A stretch of 64,000 nt of DNA from Cryobacterium frigoriphilum (GTDB lineage Bacteria > Actinomycetota > Actinomycetes > Actinomycetales > Microbacteriaceae), in assembly GCF_004403305.1 (NCBI RefSeq), contig NZ_SOHE01000044.1:49609-113608 (forward strand), given 5' to 3'. A program made the translations under genes and the position numbers. This document shows positions 18,438 to 27,279 of the stretch, piece by piece. The first letter of the stretch is position 1; each line of letters starts with the position of its first letter. Under the pieces are notes generated by a model, which saw nothing but the letters and a program-made list of their open reading frames with translations, was not told the origin of the DNA and made no database searches.

Positions 18438-19043
18438 ATGACCGTGTCCGTCCCCGACCTCGCCCCGCTCACCCCAGGGGCTCGACGCGTTCTCGATGCG
18501 GCCTCCCGTTTGTTCTATGAGCGCGGCATCCACGCGGTGGGTGTTGACACGATCGCCGAGGCGGCCGGCGTGACGAAGAAGACCCTCTACGACCGTTTCG
18601 GATCGAAGGAAGCGCTCGTCGTCTCGTACCTGCAGCACCGCGATGCGCGGTGGCGCGCTCACCTCGCCGCGCACCTCGCCCGGGTGCCGGCCCCGGGGCC
18701 CGACCGTGTGCTCGCGGTCTTCGATGCGGCGACCGCGTGGTCGAGCGAGAACGGGGCGAAGGGCTGCAGCGCGATCAATGCCCGCGCCGAGATTGGCGAC
18801 GGGCACGACGGACACCCCGTGTTTCCCGAAATCGCCCGGCAGAAGGTCTGGCAGCTCGACCTGTTCGCCGACCTCTGCAGTGAGGCCGGCATCGTCAACC
18901 CCGGATCGATGGCGCAGCGGATGATGCTGCTCTACGAGGGCGCACTCGTCACCGTGGGCATGGAGACGTTCGCGCATCCGTTCGACGTCGCCCGTGATGT
19001 GTCCCGCTCGCTGCTGATGCTGGCGCTGCCGGCCGCGCGCTGA
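18438..19043 (+). CDS. TetR-family transcriptional regulator
   Basis: The 201-residue protein has the TetR DNA-binding domain at about residues 12-60 (LFYERGIHAVGVDTIAEAAG followed by KTLYDRFGSKEAL). Its helical ligand-binding part includes GCSAINARAEI. A GGGAG ribosome site precedes the ATG. It is divergent from the EamA transporter and likely represses that gene and itself. Confidence 0.92.
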   Translation: MTVSVPDLAPLTPGARRVLDAASRLFYERGIHAVGVDTIAEAAGVTKKTLYDRFGSKEALVVSYLQHRDARWRAHLAAHLARVPAPGPDRVLAVFDAATAWSSENGAKGCSAINARAEIGDGHDGHPVFPEIARQKVWQLDLFADLCSEAGIVNPGSMAQRMMLLYEGALVTVGMETFAHPFDVARDVSRSLLMLALPAAR

Positions 19044-19091
19044 GCCGGGTGGCCGGTTCGCTGCCGGCCCTGCCCGTCGAGCGGGTGCCGC

Positions 19092-19961
19092 TCAGCCGGC
19101 AGTTGTGACCATCGTCAGTACGCTCGTGCCCTGCACGTCATGCAGCCCGAGCGTCACCCGCAGCCGGCCGAGCTCGCCGAGCCGCGAGGCGTGGGTGCCG
19201 CCACACGGGATGCGCGCCGCGGCCCCTGGCAGGTCGCAGACCCAATACCGACGGTCTGTGAGGGCGTCGCCAGCGCGGTCGATGTGTACCGCGGCATCCG
19301 TCGCCACCCAGTCGGCCAGTGTCGCGTTGATCGCCGACGTCAGTGACGGCAGGGCCTCGTCGAACCCCTCGGTGATGAAGCCCTTCTTGCGCAGGGACTT
19401 GCCGAGTCGGTAGGTGTCGGTCGACGTGTTCTCACCGATCAGCGACACATCGATGGCGGTGCCGTCGAAGTCGGGGCGGCCGAGGGCATCAGGGCGGGGC
19501 TGCTTTTTCCAGCGGTCAGCGACGGCCAGGTTCAGGGCCAGCGACGCCAGATGGCAGGCCGTGTGCCCGGCAGAGGTTCGAGCCCGCACGCCCGCATCGA
19601 CCATGACCTGCACCGCGTCGCCGACACTGACCGCAGCGTCACTCGACACGATGTGAGCCACGACGAAGGCCCAGCCCTCGGTGCCCTTGGGCACCGGAAT
19701 CTGCTGCCCGAGGTGCAGGCTGGTGCCATCGGTGGCCCCGACGATGCAGTCGAGCAGTGCGATCTCGACGGTTGCGGTGCGCAGCACGGCCCGGTCAGCG
19801 CCCTGATCGGGCCAGCCGGCATCAACCGGATGCGCGCTCGTCGTATCGAGCAGCACCGCACGGCGGCCGTCGGGCAGCGGCTCGACGTGCAGCACGACAG
19901 CGGATGCCTCGGTCGCCCCCGCCGCATAGGTCACGCGGGTATCGGCAACGGGATAGGTCAT
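19092..19961 (-). CDS. AlaX-like alanyl-tRNA editing protein
   Basis: The 289-residue protein resembles the editing and C-terminal part of alanyl-tRNA synthetase. It has the paired metal-binding motifs HTACH (in SAGHTACHLASLAL) and CGGTHASRLGELG, the latter close to the synthetase motif CGGTHV.NTGEIG. Stand-alone AlaX proteins hydrolyse Ser- or Gly-mischarged tRNA(Ala) in trans. The ATG at 19961 (MTYPVADTR) is chosen because the longer frame adds only a Pro/Arg-rich stretch. Substrate is not determinable from the sequence. Confidence 0.8.
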   Translation of the reverse strand: MTYPVADTRVTYAAGATEASAVVLHVEPLPDGRRAVLLDTTSAHPVDAGWPDQGADRAVLRTATVEIALLDCIVGATDGTSLHLGQQIPVPKGTEGWAFVVAHIVSSDAAVSVGDAVQVMVDAGVRARTSAGHTACHLASLALNLAVADRWKKQPRPDALGRPDFDGTAIDVSLIGENTSTDTYRLGKSLRKKGFITEGFDEALPSLTSAINATLADWVATDAAVHIDRAGDALTDRRYWVCDLPGAAARIPCGGTHASRLGELGRLRVTLGLHDVQGTSVLTMVTTAG

Positions 19962-20048
19962 CGGGGGTGGGCCTTTCCGGCGGCGGGGAGGAGACGAAGC
20001 CGCCACGGTCGCGGCAGTCCCTTCGATGCTAGGCCCTGGTGCTGAGGC

Positions 20049-20121
20049 GGCTCGGGCGCAGGTTGGATTCGTGGGCGCAGTATAGAAACTGCGCCCGCGA
20101 ATCGAACCTGCGCCGCGAGCC
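20049..20121. repeat. Long near-perfect palindrome
   Basis: Arms 20049-20081 and 20088-20121 (33 and 34 bases) match except for one indel and two mismatches, around a 6-base loop ATAGAA. The innermost stem GGGCGCAGT/ACTGCGCCC is perfect. It begins 9 bases downstream of the minus-strand monooxygenase stop. It is longer than needed for a terminator, so it may be a palindromic repeat element. Confidence 0.8.
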
Positions 20122-20129
20122 CGAAACGC

Positions 20130-21200
20130 CTATTTCGCGGCGAGCAGCCGCTCCACGCGGGGCTTCACTTCGGTGGCCAGCAGCGTGATCGACTCCATCA
20201 GGTACTCGTGCGGCAGTCCGCCGTGGTCGCCCTGGAAGAAGTGACGCATATGGCCGAGGTGTCCGTGCAGGGCCACGATGCGTTCGGCCACGTCGTCGGG
20301 GTCGCCCACGAAGTAGGCGTTGGGCGCGTCGACCTGCGCGAGGTACGACGCCTTCTGCGGCGCCGGCCAGCCGCGCAGCCGGCCCATCTCCACGTTGAGG
20401 TTGACCCAGCCCGGGTACATTCGCTCGACCGCTTCCTTCTTGGTGGGGGCGACGAGGCCGAAGGTCGCGACCGAGACCTTGATGTTGTCGCCGGTGTGCC
20501 CGGCGGCAGCGGCGGACTGCCGGTACAGCTGGGCCAGCGGCGCGAAGCGGTGCGGCTGCCCGCCAATGATGGCGTAGGCGAGCGGCAGCCCGAGGCGTCC
20601 GGCGCGGGCCGACGAGGGCGCGCTGCCGCCGGTGGCGATCCAGATCGGCAGCGAGCCTTGCACCGGGCGAGGCACCACGTCGAGCTCGGGGATCGACGGG
20701 CGGGCGGTACCCGACCAGGTCACGTTCGCGGTCGCACTGTTGTTGAGGGTCAGCAGCAGGTCGAGCTTCTGGGCGTAGAGCTCGTCGTAGTCGTTCAGGT
20801 CGTAGCCGAACAGCGGAAAGGTCTCGACGGATGACCCGCGGCCCGCGGTGATCTCGATGCGGCCGCCGCCCGAGATGGCGTCTGCGGTCGCGAACTGCTG
20901 AAAGACCCGCACCGGGTCATCCGTTCCGATGATGCTCGCCGCGCTGCCGAGCGTGATCTGCGTCGTGGCGGCGGCCGCGGCGGCAATGATCGTTCCGGGC
21001 GATGACGCCGGCATCGACACGGTGTGGTGCTCGCCGACGCCGAAGTAGTCAAGGCCCACCCGGTCGGCGTGCACGATGGCGTCGAAGAGGTTCTTGGTGG
21101 CCTCGGCGGTCGAGCGTGAGCTGCCGTCGGGGTTGAGCTGGGTGTCGCCGAAGCTGTAGGCGCCGATTTCCACGGTGTTCTCCGATGTGTGGTGGGGCAT
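20130..21200 (-). CDS. Luciferase-like flavin-dependent monooxygenase
   Basis: The 356-residue TIM-barrel protein has the bacterial-luciferase-like signature: DYFGVGEHH near residue 55, GSAASIIGTDDPVRV, and GGRIEITAGRGS. Members use FMN or F420 to oxidise small organic substrates; this one's substrate is unknown. The ATG at 21200 lies seven bases after the stop of the upstream F420-reductase-like gene, so the two are probably co-transcribed and translationally coupled. A MarR regulator is divergent. Confidence 0.88.
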   Translation of the reverse strand: MPHHTSENTVEIGAYSFGDTQLNPDGSSRSTAEATKNLFDAIVHADRVGLDYFGVGEHHTVSMPASSPGTIIAAAAAATTQITLGSAASIIGTDDPVRVFQQFATADAISGGGRIEITAGRGSSVETFPLFGYDLNDYDELYAQKLDLLLTLNNSATANVTWSGTARPSIPELDVVPRPVQGSLPIWIATGGSAPSSARAGRLGLPLAYAIIGGQPHRFAPLAQLYRQSAAAAGHTGDNIKVSVATFGLVAPTKKEAVERMYPGWVNLNVEMGRLRGWPAPQKASYLAQVDAPNAYFVGDPDDVAERIVALHGHLGHMRHFFQGDHGGLPHEYLMESITLLATEVKPRVERLLAAK

Positions 21201-21207
21201 ATATGGG

Positions 21208-21846
21208 TTACGCGGCGAGCGGATGCCGCACCAGGGCGTGAAGCTCGGGTGCGGTGTAGCTGCCGGTGAAAATGGCGGTTGCGGGCTGAAAGGCGCGGCC
21301 GGCCGCGAGAGGCCCGGCGTCGACGGCGTCATAGCCGAGCCGGTCGATGAAGCGCTGCACGAGTTCTTTGGCGGCGGGGTCGTCGCCGGCGACGGCCAGT
21401 GCGCGCCGGGAAGCGTCGCCGGCCGGCCGGTCGTCTTCTTCCATCTCGTGATAGCCGATGTGATTCAGCGACTTCACGACGTGGGAGCCGCCCAGGAACG
21501 CGGCGACGACCTCACTCGAGGTGCGGGCATCCGCTTCGAAATCGTCGTGCACGCCGTCGACCGGTGCCCAGTAGTTCATGGCATCGATGACGACCTTGCC
21601 GGTCAGGTCAGCGGGGCTGAGGGTGCGGTACTTGTGCAGCGGGATGGCCATGATGACCAGATCGGATGCCGCGGCCTCGCTGGCCTCGACCGCTTCGGCC
21701 CCCGGCGTGACAATGTTGACAAGCAGTTCGATGTCGGCGGCGGGCTGGGCGGTCGCGATGCGCACCCGGTAGCCGGCCTTCACGGCCTGCCGGGCAAGGG
21801 CGGTGCCGACGCGGCCGGCGCCGAGGATTCCGATTGTGGGGTGCAT
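21208..21846 (-). CDS. NADPH-dependent F420 reductase-like protein
   Basis: The 212-residue Rossmann protein has GILGAGRVGTALA at the N-terminus and the IDAMNYWAPVDG and VKSLNHIG blocks seen in F420:NADPH oxidoreductase relatives. It could supply reduced flavin or deazaflavin to the downstream luciferase-like enzyme, or act as an independent NADP-dependent reductase. Pairing of the two is inferred from the 7-base gap. It is divergent from the MarR gene. Confidence 0.82.
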   Translation of the reverse strand: MHPTIGILGAGRVGTALARQAVKAGYRVRIATAQPAADIELLVNIVTPGAEAVEASEAAASDLVIMAIPLHKYRTLSPADLTGKVVIDAMNYWAPVDGVHDDFEADARTSSEVVAAFLGGSHVVKSLNHIGYHEMEEDDRPAGDASRRALAVAGDDPAAKELVQRFIDRLGYDAVDAGPLAAGRAFQPATAIFTGSYTAPELHALVRHPLAA

Positions 21847-21859
21847 GCTCGCTCCAAAC

Positions 21860-21880
21860 TATGATGTCATACAGATCATA
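21860..21880. promoter_or_regulatory. Candidate MarR operator
   Basis: TATGAT (21860-21865) and ATCATA (21875-21880) form an inverted repeat with a 9-base spacer in the AT-rich gap between the divergent MarR and reductase genes. It is 14 bases from the reductase start. Confidence 0.5.
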
Positions 21881-21932
21881 TGTCTTTCAGATTATCTATG
21901 CAACTGCATGCTTTGCGGTTAGGATTGCCGGT

Positions 21933-22436
21933 ATGACAAGCGACGTGACCGCCCCGGCACCCACGCCTGCGGTACCCGGCGACCTGGGCTGGAACCTCGC
22001 GATGGTGCTGCGCGGGTATCAGCGCCTGCAAGAGGATGCCGTCGACGGGCTTCCCGGGGGAGTGCGCTGCTATCACGTGCTCTCGACCGTGATCCACCAC
22101 GAACTGCCATCGCAGCAGGCGATCGGCGCCCACCTCGCCATTGACCGTACCGTGTTGACCTATCTGCTCGACACGATGGTCACGGCCGCGCTGGTCGAGC
22201 GCGTCCCCGACCCCGCGGACCGGCGGGCGCGCAAGATCGTGGCCACGGCCGAGGGTGTGGCCGTGCTGGCGCGTTATGAAGAGCGCGTCGCGGCGGTCGA
22301 GACGACTATTTTGGGCGGACTTGAGGGCGTGGATGCCGCCAGGCTCGGCTCCCTGCTCGGCCGCCTGGCCGGCAGCGTGCACCGCGCCGACCCGGCCGCG
22401 AGCCCCTGCGAGGCAGTCGAGTCCCTCGACCGCTGA
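21933..22436 (+). CDS. MarR-family transcriptional regulator
   Basis: The 167-residue protein has the winged-helix signature: QQAIGAHLAIDRTVLTYLLD, then VERVPDPADRRARKIVATAEG with the conserved D-x-R-x-R wing. The ATG has an AGGA site upstream. It probably controls the divergent reductase and monooxygenase genes. It converges on the quinone oxidoreductase gene with a long palindrome between. Confidence 0.9.
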   Translation: MTSDVTAPAPTPAVPGDLGWNLAMVLRGYQRLQEDAVDGLPGGVRCYHVLSTVIHHELPSQQAIGAHLAIDRTVLTYLLDTMVTAALVERVPDPADRRARKIVATAEGVAVLARYEERVAAVETTILGGLEGVDAARLGSLLGRLAGSVHRADPAASPCEAVESLDR

Positions 22437-22451
22437 CCCGCCCTCTTTCTT

Positions 22452-22514
22452 CGCCGAACCGTGAGTTAAGCATGGCTTTTCGCCGTAAACGGATGCTTAA
22501 CTCACAGTTCGGCG
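22452..22514. repeat. Palindromic repeat, family A, copy 1
   Basis: Arms 22452-22473 and 22493-22514 are 22 bases each with one mismatch, around a 19-base loop. The arm is CGCCGAAC-n-GTGAGTTAAGCAT-like. Near-identical elements occur at 50.3 and 54.2 kb. It lies between convergent genes. Confidence 0.9.
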
Positions 22515-22530
22515 CAGTCCGGGGCGCGGG

Positions 22531-23508
22531 TCAGGGTACGAGCACGATTTTTCCGACGTGAGCGGATGCTTCCAGCCGGCGGTGCGCATCCGCTGCCTCG
22601 ACGAACCGGAACCTCCCGTCGATCACCGGCCGAAACTCGCCCGATGCGATCCACGGCCAGATCTCGGCTTCGACGGCCCGCATGATGGAAACCTTCTCGG
22701 CCAGCGGCCGTGACCGCAGCGTGGTGCCCCAGTAGCGGGCTCGCTTCTGCATGAGGCGGAACGGATCGAACGTGGCCGGTTCTCCGCTCTGGTTGGCGAG
22801 CACCATGATGCGCCCGTTCACCGCGACCGCTTCGACGTTGCGGGCCGCGTACGATCCGCCCATGATGTCGAGGATCACGTCGGCGCCCCGCCCCTGGGTG
22901 CTCGCCTTGATCTCGGCGACGAAGTCCTGCTCACGATAGTTGATCAGAACCTGGGCCCCGAGGCTCTCGCACGCGGCGAGCTTCTCAGTCGAACCGGCCG
23001 TCACGGCCACCCGGGCACCGGCGAGCCGCGCCAGCTGGATGGCGGTCGTGCCGATTCCGCTTCCGCCGCCGTGCACGAGCACGGTCTCACCGGGCGCAAG
23101 CTCGGCGTTCATAAAGACGTTCGACCACACCGTGGCCAGGGCTTCCGGCAGGGCGGCGGCGTCGATCAGGTCCATCGACAGCGGCACCAGCAACGCGAGG
23201 TCTTCGTGCACCACGACGTGCGTGGCATAGCCGCCGCCGGCGAGCAACGCGCAGACCCGGTCGCCGAGCCCGAACCGGGTCACGTCAGCTCCGACCTCGA
23301 TCACCACGCCCGAGACCTCCAGCCCCGGCCACTGCGGGGCGTCGGCTGGCGAAGGGTAGCGGCCCTGCCGCTGCAGCACGTCCGCGCGGTTCACCCCGGC
23401 GGCCGCCACCTTCACGCGAATGTCGTGAGCTCCGACAGTGAGGTCGGGTACGTCTGACAGGGTGAGGGCTTCAGGCCCTCCGGGGGAGTTCACGATGATT
23501 GCGCGCAT
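22531..23508 (-). CDS. NAD(P)H:quinone oxidoreductase, zinc-free MDR family (PIG3/zeta-crystallin type)
   Basis: The 325-residue protein starts MRAIIVNSPGGPEAL and has the quinone-reductase features GVNRADVLQRQG and PGLEVSGVV. The NADPH-binding HGGGSGIGTTAIQLA and DVILDIMGG motifs follow. The catalytic zinc ligands of alcohol dehydrogenases are absent. Such enzymes reduce quinones or alkenals; the substrate is unknown. It stands alone between a convergent MarR gene and the kinase that follows on the same strand. Confidence 0.88.
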   Translation of the reverse strand: MRAIIVNSPGGPEALTLSDVPDLTVGAHDIRVKVAAAGVNRADVLQRQGRYPSPADAPQWPGLEVSGVVIEVGADVTRFGLGDRVCALLAGGGYATHVVVHEDLALLVPLSMDLIDAAALPEALATVWSNVFMNAELAPGETVLVHGGGSGIGTTAIQLARLAGARVAVTAGSTEKLAACESLGAQVLINYREQDFVAEIKASTQGRGADVILDIMGGSYAARNVEAVAVNGRIMVLANQSGEPATFDPFRLMQKRARYWGTTLRSRPLAEKVSIMRAVEAEIWPWIASGEFRPVIDGRFRFVEAADAHRRLEASAHVGKIVLVP

Positions 23509-23517
23509 GTGCGCAGC

Positions 23518-24501
23518 CTACGCGCGGTGCGCCGCGGCGATCGTCAGCTCCGGTTTCCCGCTCCATGAGACGAAACGGCGGAGGGCGCTCGCCGGGCTGA
23601 GCTCGGGGAGAAAGGCGGCGCCGTCGAGCGACGTTCCCGCCGCCGCACGAATGTGCACGGTCGGCCAGATCGCCCGCAACCCCGCATCGAATCGCGCACT
23701 GATCGCAGTGGATGCGAACACCCCGCCAATCCGGCTGGCTACCGGCCGAGTCCGCGCGGCTTCCCCGACCTGTCGCAGGCCCGTGGCTGCCGACAACACC
23801 AATTCATCGGCCGCGGCCGCACAGATCGAGGCCGCGACGGCATCCGTCTGCGCGTGCTCGGTCACCCATCGTGCGTAGCTCGCAATGCGCCGCACCCGAC
23901 CCGGATCTGCCTGGAGCTCGAGGTAGGCGAGCTCGAGGTCGGCAAATTCGCGCAGTGCCGTCGACGTGAGGGCGGTCTGTGGCCCGCGACCGTCATGGGC
24001 GCGCATGACGGCGTCGAGTGCGGCTCGACCCAACCAATAGCCGCTGCCGGCGTCACCGATCAAATTTCCCCAGCCGTCGATGCGCGCGACCGTCGAAGCC
24101 CCCACCGCGAGCGTGACGACCCCCGTTCCCGCCGCCACGACCACGCCGAGGTCGCCGCCGAGCGCGCCGAGGTATGACGTGACCGAGTCGTGTGCCAGGA
24201 AAACCTCACGCACCCCCGACGACGCGCTGGCCCGCAGCAACTCGCCCGGATCGCACTCGGCCGCCGTGAAGCCGGAGATTCCGGCGCTCACGGCGTCGAT
24301 CGACTGCCCGGTCGCTGCCCGCACCTGCGCAACCACGGTCTCGAGTTGCGGCACGAGCGCGGAGTCCGTTCGAATGGCGTCATGGTCGAAGACCCGGGCC
24401 ACGCTTCCCGGCGCCTGAAGCCGCGCACGAATTCCGGTCTGGCCGGCATCAATGGCCAGCAGGGTGGTGTCGCCAGCGCTGAGATCGACAGTCATATTCA
24501 T
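23518..24501 (-). CDS. BadF/BadG-type ATPase, N-acetylglucosamine-kinase-like
   Basis: The 327-residue ASKHA-fold protein has the phosphate-1 motif LAIDAGQTGIRA and an adenosine-binding DGWGNLIGDAGSGYWLGR block typical of N-acetylglucosamine or glucosamine kinases of the BadF/BadG/BcrA/BcrD family. It lies 27 bases downstream of the beta-mannosidase gene on the same strand, so it probably phosphorylates a sugar released from the imported glycan. GlcNAc is a reasonable guess; mannose-type substrates cannot be excluded. Confidence 0.82.
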   Translation of the reverse strand: MNMTVDLSAGDTTLLAIDAGQTGIRARLQAPGSVARVFDHDAIRTDSALVPQLETVVAQVRAATGQSIDAVSAGISGFTAAECDPGELLRASASSGVREVFLAHDSVTSYLGALGGDLGVVVAAGTGVVTLAVGASTVARIDGWGNLIGDAGSGYWLGRAALDAVMRAHDGRGPQTALTSTALREFADLELAYLELQADPGRVRRIASYARWVTEHAQTDAVAASICAAAADELVLSAATGLRQVGEAARTRPVASRIGGVFASTAISARFDAGLRAIWPTVHIRAAAGTSLDGAAFLPELSPASALRRFVSWSGKPELTIAAAHRA

Positions 24502-24528
24502 TCCTCTTATAGGCGGGCCAGGCGCGAA

Positions 24529-27036
24529 CTAACCGAGCGCGACCAGCTGATTGGCGCTGCGCAGCACGAGCGGGTTCGCCAGGTCGGTCACCGTCAGGTC
24601 GGATTCCGATGTGATGTCGAAGTCGACGTGCTCGCCGGGCAGCAGCGTCACGAGCATGTCCGAGACGCGTCCTGCCGGGTCGACCTGGTCGATCAGCAGG
24701 GCCAGATCCCGCACCAGACCGTGCGCCGTTACCGTGAGGCGGTAGCCGCCTGGCACTCGTTGCAGGCTGGTCTCAAGCTCGGGCGCGGCGAGCCCGGTGT
24801 CGCGGGGTTCGGCGAAGAAGCGGTGACCGCGCACTCCCGAGAGCTCGGCCTGCAGAAGCTCCACTGCCGCATCCGTCGCCGAAGCAACGGATGCGGGCAG
24901 CGGCACGGTCGCCGTTGACCGTGGTGCGAGGGTGACGTGCTGCGTGTGTTCGGCGAGAACCTCACCGGCGAAGGACAGGCGATGCACGGTGAGAGTGCCC
25001 GTCCAGGTCTCGGCGGAATCATTGACCGCGACCGCCGCAAAGGCGCCGTCGCGCTGCTGCAGGGTGAGGAGCCGGTCGGCGTAGGCATGACGCAGGGCGT
25101 AAAGCAGCGGCTTGGGGCGCCCGTAGCCGTCGACGGCCGCCCATGAGGTGACCGGCCAGCAGTCGTTCAATTGCCACACGATACTTCCCATGCAGTGGGG
25201 CTGCAGGGACCGCAGGTGGTCGATCGCTGTTGAGATCGCATTGGCCTGGTTGAGGGACATGGCCCAGTGCCAGTCCTCGATGGTATTCGGCAGCGCGAAG
25301 TGCGCCAGCAACCCGTCGGTGAGCTTGGCGTTGCCGAGGGCTGCCTTCTGGTGCACAACCATGCCGGGAGACTCGGGTGTGAGCGGCGCGTCGCTGATCG
25401 ATTCGGTCATGGTTGACCACGTCGGCGGGCCCTGCCAGCCGAACTCGGCCACGAAACGCGGTGTGTACTCGAGGTAGTTGGTATAGTCGCGCTGGTTCCA
25501 GATGTCCCAGATATGCATCGTGCCATGAGCCTGGTCGTTGGGCACGTGCGCGTCGACGTCACCGTCAACCGCCGGAGAAAAGGGGCTGCCGGGGGTGTAC
25601 CCGATGTGCGGCGCAAGTTCGGCAACGATGGCCGGAAAGAGCTCGTAGTAGTAGCCCGCTCCCCAGGTCTTGCCGTCGAGGCGCAGCTTCCAATTCCAGT
25701 CTTCGTACCCCCAGATGTTCTCGTTGTTGCCGTTGAGCACCACGAGCGACGGATGCGACGCCAGTCGCGTCACAGCCTCCCTCGCCTCGGCCTCCATCTC
25801 GGTCCACATCGGTTGCTCCTCGGAGTAGGCCGCGCAGGCGAGCAGAAAATCCTGCCACGTGAGCATGCCGCGCTCATCACAGAGTTCGTAGAAGTCGTCG
25901 CTTTCGAAGATGCCACCGCCCCAGATGCGCAGCAGATTGATGTTGGCGAACTCGGCCTGCTGCAGTCGGTCGAGGTACCGCGCGCGATCGACCCGGTGCG
26001 GAAAGGCGTCGTCGGGAATCCAGTTGGCCCCCCGCACGAACACCGGCTGACCGTTGATCACGATCGTGAACGGTGTGCCGGCGGCATCCGGGGTCGTGTC
26101 GAACTCGACAGTGCGAAACCCGATGCGACGGCTGGCCGTGTCGATGGTCGCGTGCCCTGACACGAGCGTCACCTCGAGGTCATAGAGCGGCTGCTCGCCG
26201 TATCCACGCGGCCACCACAACTCGATGTCGGCGATGCGCAGGCTGAGCTCGGCGTGCGACTCGCCGGCCGCAAGATCAATCTCGGTGTTGATCCCGGCGA
26301 CGGATGCCGCGACGGTCACCGGTGCATCGCTGGCCCGGGCGACGTCGACGTGAACGGTGATCACCCCGTCGGTGCCGTCGACGGTCGCGATCGGCCGCAC
26401 CGTGGAGAGCCGTGCAGTTGACCAGCTTTCGAGCGTGACCGGGCGCCAGATTCCTGAGCTGGAGGTGTCGATGCCCCAGTCCCAACCGAAACCACAGGCC
26501 ATCTTGCGGATGGCGTTGTAGGGGTGGTGATTCACGTGCGGGCGATACCCGAGTTCGAGGCTGGCGGCATCCGCCTGGCGAATGGGCGATCGAAAGGTGA
26601 CGCTGAGTTCATTGAGGCCCGGATGCAGCAGGGCGCGCACGTCGAAGCGGTAGCTGCGGTGCATGTTGCGGGTGTGGCCGACGGGCCGCCCGTTCAGCTC
26701 GATGTCGGCGACCGTGTCGAGCCCGGCGAAGTTGAGTTCGGTGTTCGTGGCGTCGGCGGGCTGCCAGACGAACGTGGTCGTGTATCGCCAGTCGGCGAGG
26801 CCGATCCAGGCGAGCAATCGTTCGTTGGAGTCGAGGTACGGATCGGGAATGAGGCCGGCCGCGAGCAGGTCGGTGTGCACCGCGCCGGGTACCGTTGCGG
26901 GAACGATGCTGCCGCGAACCTCTGCCGGCACCCCGCTACCCTCGACGGCGGCGACCGTCCAGCCGGCGTCGAGGTGCCGGATGATCGGCAGCGTCTGGCT
27001 GGGGTTCGTGGCGAGTGTGGGCGGTGAGGGGGTCAT
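24529..27036 (-). CDS. Beta-mannosidase, glycoside hydrolase family 2
   Basis: The 835-residue protein has a GH2 layout: N-terminal sugar-binding jelly roll (VPGAVHTDLLAAGLIPDPY), immunoglobulin-like domain and TIM barrel. The acid/base is in NGNNEN and the nucleophile Glu in EFGWQGPP. GFGWDWGID and LRIWGGGIFE are beta-mannosidase hallmarks. There is no signal peptide, so it acts in the cytoplasm on imported beta-mannosides. The ATG at 27036 has a TTGGAG ribosome site; the frame to 27093 lacks one. It is divergent from the LacI regulator, which probably controls it. Confidence 0.93.
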   Translation of the reverse strand: MTPSPPTLATNPSQTLPIIRHLDAGWTVAAVEGSGVPAEVRGSIVPATVPGAVHTDLLAAGLIPDPYLDSNERLLAWIGLADWRYTTTFVWQPADATNTELNFAGLDTVADIELNGRPVGHTRNMHRSYRFDVRALLHPGLNELSVTFRSPIRQADAASLELGYRPHVNHHPYNAIRKMACGFGWDWGIDTSSSGIWRPVTLESWSTARLSTVRPIATVDGTDGVITVHVDVARASDAPVTVAASVAGINTEIDLAAGESHAELSLRIADIELWWPRGYGEQPLYDLEVTLVSGHATIDTASRRIGFRTVEFDTTPDAAGTPFTIVINGQPVFVRGANWIPDDAFPHRVDRARYLDRLQQAEFANINLLRIWGGGIFESDDFYELCDERGMLTWQDFLLACAAYSEEQPMWTEMEAEAREAVTRLASHPSLVVLNGNNENIWGYEDWNWKLRLDGKTWGAGYYYELFPAIVAELAPHIGYTPGSPFSPAVDGDVDAHVPNDQAHGTMHIWDIWNQRDYTNYLEYTPRFVAEFGWQGPPTWSTMTESISDAPLTPESPGMVVHQKAALGNAKLTDGLLAHFALPNTIEDWHWAMSLNQANAISTAIDHLRSLQPHCMGSIVWQLNDCWPVTSWAAVDGYGRPKPLLYALRHAYADRLLTLQQRDGAFAAVAVNDSAETWTGTLTVHRLSFAGEVLAEHTQHVTLAPRSTATVPLPASVASATDAAVELLQAELSGVRGHRFFAEPRDTGLAAPELETSLQRVPGGYRLTVTAHGLVRDLALLIDQVDPAGRVSDMLVTLLPGEHVDFDITSESDLTVTDLANPLVLRSANQLVALG

Positions 27037-27279
27037 CAGTACTCCAATTCGGTCGTCATTGATCCGCGGTTGACGCAATGCTACGGGCACCAAATGACGA
27101 GAGTCAAAAGCAAATGTCCACGCTGTCTGACTCTGTCTAGGGTCGTGACATTGCGCAAAAGTTCAATGAAACAGTGCGCTGTGGGGCGGTTGCGATCGTG
27201 CCTGAACTGGAAATTGTCCAGATAATGTCTTACGTTGTCATTGTTCGTTGATTGAACCTGAGAAAGCACGAGGGGCCGA

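Noticed and set aside
20049-20121. tRNA-like signal (GGTTCGATTC-like T-arm) in the long palindrome
   Set aside because: There is no acceptor, D-arm or anticodon arm; the similarity comes from the palindrome's own sequence.
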